From NCBI GenBank assembly GCA_905183005.1, contig CAJJDO010000139.1:1515-65514 (forward strand): a DNA stretch of 64,000 bases. The letters are read 5' to 3'. Position 1 is the first letter of the stretch; each line of letters begins with the position of its first letter. Below the pieces are notes generated by a model, which saw only the letters and a program-made list of their open reading frames with translations, was not told the DNA's origin and did not search any database. Shown here piece by piece: positions 48,601 to 61,500 of this stretch. The translations under genes and the position numbers were made by a program. This stretch comes from Paramecium pentaurelia. Its lineage: Eukaryota; Ciliophora; Oligohymenophorea; Peniculida; Parameciidae.

Positions 48601-50703
48601 TTTAATTTAAACTCCCTCACCTATTGACTCTTCAAAAATTGGAATTTTAGTTTAAGTACTTGATGATGGAGGATCAATGACTCAAATTTTTGAATAAATT
48701 ACTGTAAACTTCGCAAAAATAAATTGTTCCTCTATTTAATATTAGAATTTGAATTTATAAAAAAAAATATCATTGTTATTTGAAGCATTGAATTAAAAAT
48801 GTGATGAGCTACATTCTTAAATTTATCTTAATATGCTTTAGTAATCAATTTTAGCAGATGAAAATGAAAATATCTTGAAATTTTAGGCTCTAAAACTATA
48901 TAAATAACTTTTAATTTAATCCATTTAAAGCAAACCTTAAGATAATTTGCCTAAGCAAAGATGCTTTGATAAAAACACAAAACATTTCTTTATTACAAAC
49001 AATACCACTGAGACTGAAGTTAATTTGACAACAAAAATAGAAAGCTTAAAAGAAAATACTCAGAATTTAAATAGAACTCTAAATTATTTTAGGAACCTAA
49101 AAAAAAAATTTGAAGAGGATATTTAATTAAATTAATACATATGGAATGAATAAATCTTTCAACAGTATTAAAACTCGCAAGATTGCTTAAGGAGTTTATT
49201 ATTCTATCTGGATGATATTTATTCTAATTTTTCATTAATAAACGTAAAAAATGAAATTCTTTATTAAGCCATTATGGATTTGTAACAGTTCATGTCTTTA
49301 ATTTCAGAGGAAACTTAAAATACAATTATAGTGAACTAAAAGCCTCTTGCAATTAATGGAAATGAAATAATTTGGTAAATAAAAAGAAGAACAATATCAT
49401 AATTCAATTAATAATTTGATTTAGAACCAGCAAAAGAAGATTTCCTTGTAGAGTATGTTTAATTTGAATCTATTTATTTTTAAACAAATCCTTTAAGATT
49501 CACTTCAGATCTATAAGGTTTACTCTATGCTTAATTTAATGACTAAACCTTACAAATTTACTCATAGAAATACTACCTAACATCTTTGAAAAATTCTTAT
49601 CATAATAGATTTATATCTTTTGAAAATTTTTCATCTTCTTATGGCACTAAATTTGGATCCTATTAAATTTGCTCAAATACTACATAATTTTTATTTGAAT
49701 ATGAAGTTTAGTGTGTAATTCGAACAATTTTTGGAAAAATTTATTAGTGTAATCTCTAACAAGAACAAAATAACGACACTATAGAGCTAACTTGTGAATA
49801 TAATAAATTTGGTGAGATTTTCCTTTTATCTTCAACAAACTTTAGTATTGCAAATGTAAACAATACTATTATTTAAATATCTGATCTTAGTGTTGATTCC
49901 ACATCAGACAATTAATTGGTTTTACAAATTTGTACTAGCTCTTTATCATTCATTTTTATGGCTGTTTATGTAGTCTATAGATATAAAGATTATAAAGAAG
50001 AGTAAGAGAGCCCTGAAAATGAATAAAGAAATTTGAGTCCCCCAAACATCTTAATGAATAGAAATTTTGTATATAAAGGTAATTCTAAAGTGTTCAAGGA
50101 AAAATTAAAGGTAAAATTCAATTATTATTTTAGTAAATTCATTAAACTATTTCACTATTTAATTATAGAGACTAAAGTATTTAACTTAGTTATCGAATTT
50201 TAGAAGTACTTTCCTAATTTAATTTATATTTAACTCTATCAATCCTTGAATTTTAGATGTTAAATAATTAAATTCTTTTCATTTGTTTATTCATCATAAT
50301 AAATCCTCTTATCATTTTAATAATGAGAACTTTTTATAAAATAATTGAAGCTATCTATAGATTCAAAAAGATTGCTGCCATCGTTAGCCAGCTTGTTCTT
50401 ATCTTATTATTGATGACACCCAATCTGATAATGTAAGTTTTTTACTTACTGAAGTATTTATTAAAATATTTTAGAATAATAATGCAGTCAGAATAATATA
50501 AAATGGTAATTGTCTTTGTAGGAAATATAATAATATCACAATTACTATTAGAACCACTTACGATTTTTGGAAGAATAATAATTTATAGATTAATCGCTTC
50601 AAGTATGAAAAACATGGAACTTAATCCAGTGTTTCATTTAATGCATTTTTTTGTAATGCATAGCAGTTTAGAAGAAATATTTGAAGATTTTGCAAGGATT
50701 TGA
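39673..50703 (+). CDS. Giant cysteine-rich, REJ-like, multi-pass membrane protein
   Basis: ATG 39673 begins a signal peptide (MIFWLIRTIFLSAVIG). A 29-bp intron (39818-39846) leads into an ectodomain with roughly thirty cysteine-rich modules (CxxC...CxxC...CxCxxGYYD) to about 46700. A region with the cysteine and LGQN..CYLN pattern of REJ (receptor for egg jelly) domains follows (FGQNSVCYLNPEDNQELLIS). Then comes a transmembrane helix (about 49950) and, after a 23-bp intron (50111-50133), several hydrophobic helices to TGA 50701. Other introns include 40054-40078, 40370-40395, 41243-41267, 41424-41446, 41612-41634, 41788-41812, 42257-42287, 42435-42456, 42601-42625, 42785-42807, 42952-42975, 43126-43151, 44157-44180, 44322-44347 and 46739-46763. 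Signal peptide, ectodomain and helices suggest a polycystin-1-like surface receptor (inference). Apparent one-base breaks near 40720, 40838, 46886, 47310 and 48115, and an artefactual duplication at 44458-46570, disturb the model. Confidence 0.75.
44458..46570. repeat. 1056-bp direct duplication around a single N inside the cysteine-rich gene
   Basis: Bases 44458-45513 recur as 45515-46570 with an N at 45514. I noticed one difference, A against G in an intron (aactttatatag near 45405, aactttgtatag near 46462). It adds about six extra cysteine modules and repeats the introns at 44633-44657, 44932-44957, 45233-45256 and 45386-45411. Its exact boundaries at the N mark it as unmerged contig overlap, not a module duplication. 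Confidence 0.88.
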
Positions 50704-51946
50704 TAAATAATTAGTCTAAAGATATTAAATATTTTATTAACAATATAAATTTTAATATAATTAAATTAAAGATTTAATTTTAAATTGAATTGACTCTTAA
50801 ATTTAATGATTACCATCTGTTTTATAATAAATTTATATTGAAGATAATGCTATGTGCTCGTACTACATTGCTTTAATTTTTTAAGCCTTTTAAAATTATT
50901 GTTAATTTAAATAAAACTTAGAATGTTCTTACTTGTTAATGGAAATGATGGAAGCATATAAAAATTTAGAATCTGTATGATTAATTTCCTGAGATATATT
51001 TATAAGCACAAATCTCATTGTAAGACTCGACATTTTTTATAAATAGCCAGAAAGTAATTTCAGGTTTAAAAGCTTATATTTGATGAACAAATATTATAAA
51101 AATGGAAATATATTTAGTAATGAGTAAAACATAATGAATGGATTATTTGGTTGCCTATTAAGATGTAAAGAAAATCTAATTTTATCAAGTAGCATAGATT
51201 TGAATAGAAAAACACTTAAAATTGAATCATCAAATCGAACTTGCAAGGTTATAATATCTATAACTTGTGTTTTTAGAGTAGTTATAATTTCTTTTTTTAG
51301 TCTTTATTTAATTAACACAAAAAATTAAAGAATATAATTAGTAAGATGTAATTACAATGGTTCAACTATAAGTAAAAGATTAAGATTAAGATTGTTATTT
51401 AACTCTTTCCATTCGTATTCAACTCAAAAATGATGATCCAAAGATGATATTTTCATCAATGATAAATATTTTGAGTAATAAGAGTATTTTAATTTAAATC
51501 TTAAATAAAATATAATATATTAAACTTAGAGTTAAAATCGATAATACTAATAAATTAATGTGCAAAATTCTAATTATAAATACAGAAAATAATTAAAAGA
51601 CTATATTTATATTTATCTTACTCATTAGCTAAGTTTTAAAAAGTTTCTATTAAAATATATTTTTATATTCAATATTAGAGATTATATATTATCTTCAAGT
51701 AATAAAATCTCGTGTTATTGATAAGATTAGCAATATTAAATTAATTTTAAAAATATATTCAATTTACTAGTTTTAAGTATAAGATTCACACTTATTCATC
51801 GATTTTTATGATATTAATTATAAAAGACTATCAGTAAAGAATACAATTCTAAATAAATCAATAATTTTGGAATTTAATCTATAAAATTTTAATTGTGATT
51901 AAAACAATTATATACTTTTTAATTCATATTTATAATAAAATTCCAT
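50704..51946. other. AT-rich spacer with a faint coding trace
   Basis: Around 51340-51500 the plus strand reads DVITMVQLQVKDQDQD and NDDPKMIFSSMINIL, which looks protein-like but has neither a start nor a recognisable family. The rest is AT-rich and featureless. Confidence 0.4.
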
Positions 51947-52809
51947 ATGTCAAGTGAATAAAAATGACTTCAAAATTATTCTTATAGGTTCATAAGAGTA
52001 TTAATTTGATTTTCAATATTTAGGGCTGGTAAATCAAATCTTGTAAATCAAATTACGAAAGGAAAACTTCTTGATAAATATGAGTATACTAAAGGTATCG
52101 ATGGTCATGTAAAACTAATAATACTTGATAATCTGGATAAGAAACTTATTAAGAATCTATTCACAAATATTATTAGGAAATAGATTGTTGTGTTTTAGTT
52201 TATGATCTCACTAACTATGAAGGAGTAAAACTTAATAGAGATAGATGAATACTTTTTTTTTAATTTTTTGCCAGAAGCTCAATCAAACTTTCCTGTTATT
52301 TTAGTAGGAACAATATTGGATTTAATACAAAAAAAAATGATGAAAAATAGATAAATTTATAAAGAAATGTATAGTCTATTTAAGTGTCATTAAAAGACAT
52401 AATCTCTGTTTAAAAGATTTTACAAACTATTATTATCTTACTGTGAAATAGGAGCATCAAAAATTAAAATAATCAGAAAGCGCTACTTCAAATCTTACTA
52501 GCAAAGATTTTACATCTGTATTGGATGAAGATATTGAAAAATAGATAAATCAAAAGCTTCTATAAGATCGTGTTAGAACAATGTCATTAAATGTATAACG
52601 ATATTATTAAAAACTTAACATAATGGAAAATATAAAAATATGATGTAAAATAGGAATATTTAAGTCCAAATTTTATTGAAAAAATGAATCAGTCAAACTA
52701 TTCATAAGAATTGTTAATTTAATAAGAGAATTTAAAATTTTAAGAAAAATAAGTAGAACTGAATGATTCTTTCGAATAAAATTCAGAAAACATAATTTCT
52801 AGTATATGA
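51947..52809 (+). pseudogene. Rab/Ras-like small GTPase pseudogene
   Basis: The plus strand shows FKIILIGS then GAGKSNLVNQITKGKLLDKY (beta-1 and the P-loop G1), YTKGI (switch-I region), EIDCCVLVYDLTN (the DxxxLVYDxT strand), NFPVILVGTILDL (the G4 region, with the usual NK/TK-x-D altered) and a long helical tail to TGA 52807-52809. The pieces need at least three frame changes. The WDxxGQ switch-II motif is gone (LDNLDKKLI in its place), and no in-frame ATG precedes the first strand. The likely intron inside the P-loop (GT at about 51993, TAG at 52018-52020) is out of phase by one base. GTP binding by a product is unlikely. Pseudogene of a membrane-traffic type GTPase. Confidence 0.8.
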
Positions 52810-53567
52810 GGACAAGTATAATGTGTATCTAAATTGGTAAGCGAAATTGAATCAAATAAAAAAATTCATTTTCGAAGAGATATTGAATATGAATATCAAA
52901 ATAGTATACATTAATTATGTTTGTGGGTTTTTAATTAATATTAGCTTCATAATATTATATTTATTAATTCCTATTCAATAAATTTTTTTAAGATCACAAT
53001 TTTAGAAAATTCAGAGTAAGATGAATTCTTAGATTTTTTGTATATTAAGATTTTTCAACTATTTTCGATTTAATTTTAATAAATAAAAATAATTAATATT
53101 AATTCTAATTTGATGGTATAATAAAAATACTTAGAAAAAGCATAAGTATAATTCATCTTTGAAATCTGATGATTATTATGGATAATTAAATATTCAATTA
53201 ATTTAAAAATTAATTCAAAGTAATAACAAATAGGCATTCTATTAAGATAATTAAACTTAAAAATTTGAATATATTAATTATTTAGCTTTAGTTCTTAAAT
53301 GATTTCCAAACATTGATCCATATTTCTAAATTTTATTTTTCATTAAAAAAGATAAATGAATTCTGGATAGAATTTAATGGTTTATAGAACATATGTAGGT
53401 AGGTTTGTACACTGAATCAGAATAAATTAAGAAGAGCTTTGATAAAAATGAGTTGATACAATACTCAAAAAAGAAATAATGTAATTTGATGATTATGAAT
53501 AGCAATATAAATAAATTTTAAATTAGATTAAAAAAAACAAAATATTTATTTTACATAACAATATATA
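52810..53567. other. AT-rich spacer, nothing recognised
   Basis: About 760 bp between the GTPase relic and the 3' end of the carboxypeptidase gene. Short open stretches only, none with family features. Confidence 0.5.
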
Positions 53568-54927
53568 TCAATTCCAATTTTAATCATCGTTTAAAAAATG
53601 TGTTACCATTTTTAAAGTAGCTATTGGTATATCATTTTAAACAAAGTGCCCAGCATTATATAAAGTGGCATAATAAAAGTTGTTATAAAGCTTTATTGTT
53701 CCTGCTGTTTCATTCTATTCAAATCCTTCGCGTTTAGATGTAAATATCTTTTTAGGCTATTTTTTCCAATCAAATATATATTTCCAATTCAATTTATTTA
53801 TTATATAATTCATAGATGGAGTGTTACAAATGATGTCTCTAGATCCTTAATAAATTAACACTTTTTTTCCTTTATTTAATAATAATTCTAAATTGAATTT
53901 TTGTGATTTTGAAATATCAACTTCAAAATTCTTAATTATGTTCTTATTCCAATCAATATATATTATATCATCAGGTGCCCCAAATTATTATTTATATTAA
54001 TTTATAAATCCTTAATAAAATTCTTCACTCTATCCTTCATTTAAATACTTCTAAAAATCATGAGAACTCACTTGACCTGTATATTTGTTTAAAATAACAA
54101 ATATGCCAAAAAAACCTTCTTCTGTTGACTTAAGATATTCTCCATTTAGAATATAATTTTATGCCTTTGCCATTAATTCTTATGTATAACTTTTCTTTTT
54201 TTCGTTATAAATTCCCAAACTATACAGAAATGGTGCATAGCTTTAGTATTAAATGAAAGCATCTGTCCAACCATTTCCAAAACCTATTCCTTTGAAATTT
54301 ATATTTAAATTTGATTCTTCTAATGCAACTCCTATAGCTGGTACATAATGACCACTATAACTTACGCCAAAAACATAAAAATTAATTTATTAAAATTACT
54401 GCCTTTCCTTAAAGAATATACGAAAAAATTCAACTATATAAAGAGCAGCTTATTCTGAGTTTTCGACATTTATATTAGGTTGGGAATAACTCAATCCCAC
54501 TTCAAAAGGCTAATCAATAAAAATAATATGAGCTATTTTATTCCAAGTATTTTATGCTTTCTTTACAGAATAGTCATTTTCTCCTCTTTTATAAATGTGA
54601 AAGGGTCCAACATTTTGAAATATTTGAATTAATGAAGAATAACCTGGACCACCATGTAGCCATAATATAAAATTATCACTTTCTTAAACTTCATTTAAGC
54701 TCATTGTCCCTTCTTTTAAAAATAAATGATAGAAAAATTGATTATTTCCATTATTGATTGTCTATACTTTTATATAACCAGTTTCACTATAAAAATTAGT
54801 TTCAGGTTCTAAATTTTAATAAAAACCTTATAAATTATAATATCAATTTACTTGTTTAATCAATAAATGTAAATGATTGACTAGAAGCTGTAAATAATAA
54901 AAAAAACAATTCAATTGTTTTTATCAT
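53568..54927 (-). CDS. Serine carboxypeptidase (peptidase family S10)
   Basis: From ATG 54927 to TGA 53568-53570, with one 25-bp intron (54827-54851), the minus strand encodes 444 residues without interruption, a normal length for S10. A signal peptide (MIKTIELFFLLFTASSQ) is followed by the oxyanion-hole block LWLHGGPGYSSL, VGLSYS, the nucleophile block FGVSYSGHYVPA, the acid block VLIYQGSRDIICN and the histidine block NAGHFVQNDIP. Ser, Asp and His are therefore all present. The usual GESYAG reads GVSYSG, so the Glu before the nucleophile, which binds the substrate carboxylate and gives acid pH preference, is replaced by Val. A role in lysosome/phagosome or secreted protein digestion follows from the family and signal peptide. 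The gene stands alone among relics and is the cleanest intact gene here besides 30726-33214. Confidence 0.92.
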
Positions 54928-55899
54928 ATATTATATTTAATAATTTCTTTAATTATTTTCTAAATATTAATAATTTCAATCATAATAGATTATATAAACT
55001 TCAACTATCTATTAACAAAATTTTACATATTAGTAAATTGAAAAAATATTGATTCCTGTTAAAAATTGTATAAATCATTTTTTATAACCAAATAAATATT
55101 GATTTTTGATAATAACTAATAATATATAAAATTATATGTTCATTCATTAACGGCGAAAATTTAATTACCATTTGATTTTAATAGATAGTTATAAATAGGA
55201 AAATAAATTAAAGAAAATAAATTAATGATGCTTATTAAATCAAATGTATTATTGAAAAATTAAAATACGTTATTTAAACTTATAAGTCTTAGAAATTTTA
55301 GAGTTGATTTTCTAATAATATAACGCATTCTCAAATAAATTTATGATTACAGAAATAATTTATTTAATGATAATTAATTTAAATTGAAATATTATGATGA
55401 AAAGGATAAAATATTTCCAATCAATTTTTGAAATTGCAGCTTATTATTACTTTATATTTAAATGTTCTAATTAATAATTTATAGTATTAGATATCTTTAT
55501 GTTTTGATAGTGTTTGAATTCAATATATAGATTTTATAATTGTAATAATCAATAGTTATTTGATAAAATTAATGTTACTTAAAAGAAAATTGCAAAAATA
55601 ATAAAGCATTAAATTGTTATATATCAATATATAAATATCTTCATTTTCTATAGGAATGCAAAGAATGAAAATTAGAATATTACAAATATTATAATTTTAG
55701 GAAGTTTTCTAAAATTAGAACAATTAATATTGTTAATAGATGAACTTCTAAAATTTAAACACATTAATTTGCTAAGAGTAATCAATTTAGAAACATGATA
55801 TTAAGTTATTAGAAATTTTGAAGTGGGATGAGATCAAAAAGAAATTAGTAAAAATTACAATTGAAATAACATTTACATAAGATAATAAAATTGTTTATT
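54928..55899. other. AT-rich spacer upstream of two divergent genes
   Basis: Separates the start of the carboxypeptidase gene (minus) from the MORN-like gene (plus). Around 55720-55800 the plus strand reads EQLILLIDELLKFKHINLL, possibly an eroded N-terminal part of the MORN-like gene. No motif I can call a promoter. Confidence 0.4.
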
Positions 55900-56900
55900 C
55901 ATAGGAGGGAGTAATTTTAAGGATGTAATAGAATAATAAAAATATAAAAGTGAATAAGTCAATGACTCTATTGAAAATTAAGAATTATTGACAAATATGG
56001 AATAAATCAAATATGCTCAATGGTAAGGCGAATATGGAGAGAATAATAGGAAAAATGGATATTGGAGAGTTATTTGGAGAGGGAAGCCTTTGAGAAGAGT
56101 TGGCGGTTACTATCAGAATGGATTAAAGTAAGGAATTTGGAATGAATTAAATAAGAATTTTTGGATGTAAGTAAGAGAAAATTAAATTAATATAGACTAG
56201 CTCAAATTTAGGAAAGGGGATAATATTTTAAAGGTTAAAAAAATGGTGAATGGATATATTTTTTTGATGATAAGAAAATGTATTCGATATAAATAAACTG
56301 ATTAGCGGAGGTGGATCATACAATTAGTCAGGCTAAAAAAATGGCAAATGGATAGAATTAGGGGATGGATTTTATAATCATTCATAAGTAACATATGAAG
56401 GAGAATATAAAAATGGAAAAAAAATTGGTTTATGGGATATATGGTTTAAAAAACATATTGTAGGTAAATAAAATTACATGATGTATATATTTAATAAAAT
56501 TATAAGTGGTGGTGGATCATATGACTAAGAAGATTAAAATAAAATTGGGAAATGGATTGAGTTGAGTGACGGATTTTAGGAATTCTGTTAGGTAACTTGT
56601 TCTGGTGAATATTAAATTGGTAAAAGAATTGGTTAATGGAGTATTTGGTATAAATATTGGGAAACAAATAATTATAAAGAAATGTAATATTATAGTTAAT
56701 CTATTTTTAGTGGTGGTGGTTTTTATGATGAAGAAGGTTCAATGAAAATTGGGAGATGGATTGAGTTGAGTGATGAGTTTAAATGTGATTTATAAATCAC
56801 TATAAATGGGGAGTATAATAATGGTAAAAGAGTTGGGATATGGTAAAAAATAAATATTCAAAATAATAAAATATATAGCTAAATAAATTCTGATAAATGA
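55900..56900 (+). pseudogene. MORN/YwqK-like repeat protein, frame-broken
   Basis: The plus strand carries a Gly/Trp-rich repeat typical of a large Paramecium family: GGGSYDQ..., KIGKWIELSDGF, VTCSGEY, GKRIGQWSIW. Four to five units run from about 56020 to TGA 56898-56900. Upstream comes QELLTNMEQIKYAQWQGEYG and WRVIWRGKPLRRVGGYYQNG. The last 590 bp (from about 56308, ISGGGSYNQSG) are one open frame. Before that the frame changes near 56170 and meets a TGA near 56299, so the N-terminal half is broken. MORN-type repeats form extended beta-sheets that often tether proteins to membranes or the cortex; nothing in this copy shows a partner. It may be a pseudogene or a gene with sequence errors. 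Confidence 0.7.
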
Positions 56901-58578
56901 ATAATAATAATAATTATAAATATGGGTTTGGTTGAAATTGAGTATTTTATGTTAGTGATAAATTTGATATGATTATTTATTTTATTTAATCTTATTATAC
57001 TATTTATGATAAAATTAGGTTCCAATTACTAGTTTAAAATAGTGCTTTTAGGTTTCTAAATATATTTGTAAATTATGGTTGATTGATTTTAAAGGGGATA
57101 ATTAATAATTTTTTTTTTAAAATAATTATTGTTTTTTAATTATGTTTTTATTTTTTGTTCTAAAAACTAAAAAGATATTTATTATTAATTTCTTATTGTA
57201 TTCTATATTTAATCAAATTTGTTGATAATGACTTTTATTGAAAACTAGATTCATATTCATATATTTTAGGTGATTTAACATAAATACTTAATTAATTGTT
57301 TGACATTTACATATTTCCAATTAATAAAGTTGTCTATATTATTTAATTTATATCATAATTTGTATTTTCTATCATGATTAATGGAATGTAATTATGCATT
57401 AATTAAGTAATATAATTAAAGGTTTATCAAGATTTCATGTAAGAATATTAATTTTGAGAATAATATTAGAGAACCATAATTTAAACATATTATAAGCGAT
57501 CCAGTATAATTTATGTTTGTAGCTTTCAGAATGGGGTTTTTGAATAATTTAGTTTCTATTTTGAAATATTCTTGTACTCTTAATTAGGTTATTGTAAATC
57601 AGAAATTCCTTCATTTTGCCAAAAAATTCTTAATTATAAAAGGGATTAAATTTACTATATTCTGATATAAACCATAATTCAAAATAAATTAGAGCGTAAT
57701 AATAACATCAATCAATATATATAATTTTTCATGATATTAGTTGACTTTAAAAACTATTATATCATGATGAATCTAATTTAGGAATAGTATTTTAAACTTA
57801 TTTCTTTTCATTCATGATGACTTCTATTTCAAAAGGTTTCTGACTAAATTAGCTTATAAAATTCAAAATAAATTAATCATATAAAGATTTATTCCACTTA
57901 TTTTATTTCTTCTATTATTCATAATAATAATAAATAGAAATTTTATACATCCTAATAATAATAATATTTATCTAAACTAATGAAATAAATTGTAAATTAT
58001 ATTGTTTATCGTATTTATTTTGATAATAATTTTAATTTAATCTATGATATCCCTAAGTTAATATTAATATGCTAATAATTAATTATAATTGGGTAATTAG
58101 AAATTTCGAAATAGCCTTGATATTAGATTTCAAATTTAGTTTATGATTCTAAATAATACATATTATAATATTTTATGCTTTATTGAAGATAAAAAAATAG
58201 TAAAAATTAAAAAAGAATATCATTTCAATATTAAATCAAAAATAAAGAAAGATTTCTAAATGAGTATTAAAAAATATCAATTGATTTTTCGTATATTTTA
58301 TATATATTTATAAATTAAGAATAAACTTTATTTAATTCATCTCATATTTTATTCCTTTAATTTTAAATTTATTCTGATGTTATAAATAATATATTTGTAC
58401 TTTAACAAAGACAAATAGAATTTATATTGATATTTAGAAATTAAAAATTATTTGAAATCCTTCTTATGTTCTATTTAATTATTATGGTATTTTATATTAT
58501 TCTACATACATTAAATTTGCACTTTAAAATTAATATGTGGTTAAGATAATTAATATTTAACTTATTTTTCACTTCTAA
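56901..58578. other. AT-rich region, nothing recognised
   Basis: About 1.7 kb of low-complexity sequence with TGA in all frames and no family features on either strand. It is the longest clean non-coding stretch upstream of an apparently active gene here. Confidence 0.5.
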
Positions 58579-61500
58579 ATGCTTTTCTTCTTGATTATTT
58601 TCTTTTTAATGGCTTTTTCAGAATGGAGACTAATTTCAAGTGATTTTTATTAAGAATAGATAGACACAACTTCAAATTGGGAAACTTTAAAAAGTTGCAC
58701 AAATGATTTGACAAATACACATTCTATAAATTAGTGTCAGACTAATAGACTAGATTTTATAAGACTAAGGGAAGATGCAGAAAGAATAAAAAAAGAATTT
58801 AATTATCCACACTTTTAACTTAGAATAATAACAGATGTTATATATATTCGCTCAAAATATGGAGAGGAATCCCATTTTAATATATAAATAAAAGATTCCA
58901 CTCAGGTAACTAAGTTATTTACTAGATAATATCAAGAGTCTTCGTTATAAGAATATGACAATGTGTGTAGGTAAAGATGTAGTGGAAATTGTGGTTCTTT
59001 AAATGAGGATAAGATTGAAATCATGACTCATATTATCAATGCAATAGATCATAATAACCCTCTCTTTAATATTTAATATTGTTTTTAACCTTAAAATCAA
59101 TATATGCATATAGGTTTAAGAAACATTTTAATTTATGTAAATTCATGCCATATTTCATGTGCATCATGTAGTGGAAACACAAAAAATGATTTTTTGACAT
59201 GTTATTATGGATCTCAAGAAGGAGGTAGTTGTTAATGTGAAGAGTCTAATAAATATATCCATTTATTAAAAGGTTGTGTATTTGAATGTCCAAGAGATTA
59301 CTATTTAGCAGATGAATCTAATTATTGTTAATTTGACAAACGTATTTTATAAATATTTGAATTAGGAATTAAATCGAAGTTCATATACTTTCCTCATTCA
59401 TAAATAGATAATGCAAATTTGATACCTTATGATCCATGGATTTATGTTCCAGATCCATTTCATATCAATAATTCTAACAAAATATTCTCATGTTAAGGAG
59501 AAGATTAAGTTGGAAAATTTAGTTATTATGAATCGATGAAATTGAGATTACCATAACATGAAGGATTAAATTATTTAAGAATCAGAGTATCTTTTTACTT
59601 TTTTGGTTGGCAAACTGATTCTGTGTTAAGTGTCATAGTAGATAAATATTCTCAAATGAGAATAGAGAAGACTCTGAATAATTATACTGTATATAATGGA
59701 AGATTAAATAAATTTGAAAGTTCAAGTTGCTCAGGTGAGGAATATGATTATTTAAGAATTGAAACTGTTTTAAAAACTTATACAACAACTCCAGTTATAT
59801 AATTTTAGGCAATTCAAAAATAATATAATGAATATTGGAGTTTTAAAAATGTGACTATTGATTATGGATTATGTTAAAGTAATTGTACAAAATGTAAATC
59901 CTTTAGTAAATGTTTAATATGTGAATCAAATTATAAATTATATAGGGGATCTTGTGTTTTATAATGTCCTATGTATTCGTAGGTGAATAATGATGAATGT
60001 ATAGATTATGAGGATCTAATTGATAGTAAAAATATATGATAAATATTTAGATAGTAGATACTTAATAAAAGCATTTTATGATATGAACACTACATTTGAG
60101 GAAGTGTCTAAGGTTGTTGATAATTTCACAGATTTAAATGACATTATTTAATAATCATTTACAGGAGCATTTTATTCTTTTGTTCCTGAAAAATCAGTTT
60201 TAGGAGGAGTTTTAGTATGGAGTAAAGGAAAATTTAAAAAAACATTTACATCTTTAAAACCACATTATAAAGTGAGTATAAGAATGAATATTACATATGG
60301 AGATAATAATAATGGTTGGTTTTAATTGAAATTAGATTCATAAGAATAAAATAAAATTTATAATCCAAAGACAGGCACTAAAAATTTAGTAGGAGATTAG
60401 AAAGATGAGACTACTATTTTAATAGATACCCATTTACTTCATAGTTCTGATCAATTAGATATTGTATTATCAGCTAATACTAATGAACCTTAACTTGATG
60501 AAGCATTTATATATATTTCAGAATATTTTGTTGTAGTTCATTATGTATGAGATTATGATTATAATTAGTGTGTACCTTTTTGTACTTCATGCACAGGACC
60601 ATTAATAGATGATTGTACATCTTCATATTCTGGATAGAATTCTATAAATTATTGTTCTATTAATGAATATCTTGAATTTAATAGTGATACATAAATATAC
60701 ATTTGCAAATAATGTAATCAATTAGGATGTATTGAATGTTAAAGTGCATCTGTTTGTAAAAGATGCGAATTTTCAGATTAAAAATAATTCTATTTAGATT
60801 AAGGAGAATGTATATGTTATCCATCAGCATATTTATAAAGTAATGAATGTATAAGTAATTATTTATTAATTATATATTTAAGAATGTAATCGATATTGTG
60901 AAAGTTGTTTTTGATCTAATTAAGATTAATGTTATACTTGTAATTCAGATTTTCATAGATCAGTTAATAATTATTAATGTTAATGTGTAATTGGATATTA
61001 TGATGATGGTTATAATTTAGAGTGTTTGCCATTATGTGGAGATGAATTAATTGTAGAAGGGGAAGATTGTGATGATGGTAAGAATAATCCATTTGATGGA
61101 TGTGATCATTGTAGATTCAAATGTCAGGATGAATGTTTAAATTGCCATTAAGGTAAATGTTATTAATGTAAAGATGGATATACTTATGATCAAACTACTT
61201 ATAAATGTTTAACAACATGTGGAGATAAGATTATTTAAGGAAATGAATAATGTGATGATGGAAATGATAATATTTAAGATGGATGTCATTATTGTAAATT
61301 GATTTGTGATATTAATTGTATCAATTGTATTAATGGTAATTGTTTGAAATGTGATGAAATAAATGGATGGTATTTAAATAATTTTAATCATTGTTAATAT
61401 ATTTGTGGAGATGGAATAATTACTAAATAGTATAAGTAATGTGATGATAGTAACTAATATCCATTTGATCTATGTGATAATTGTAATTTATCATGTTCAG

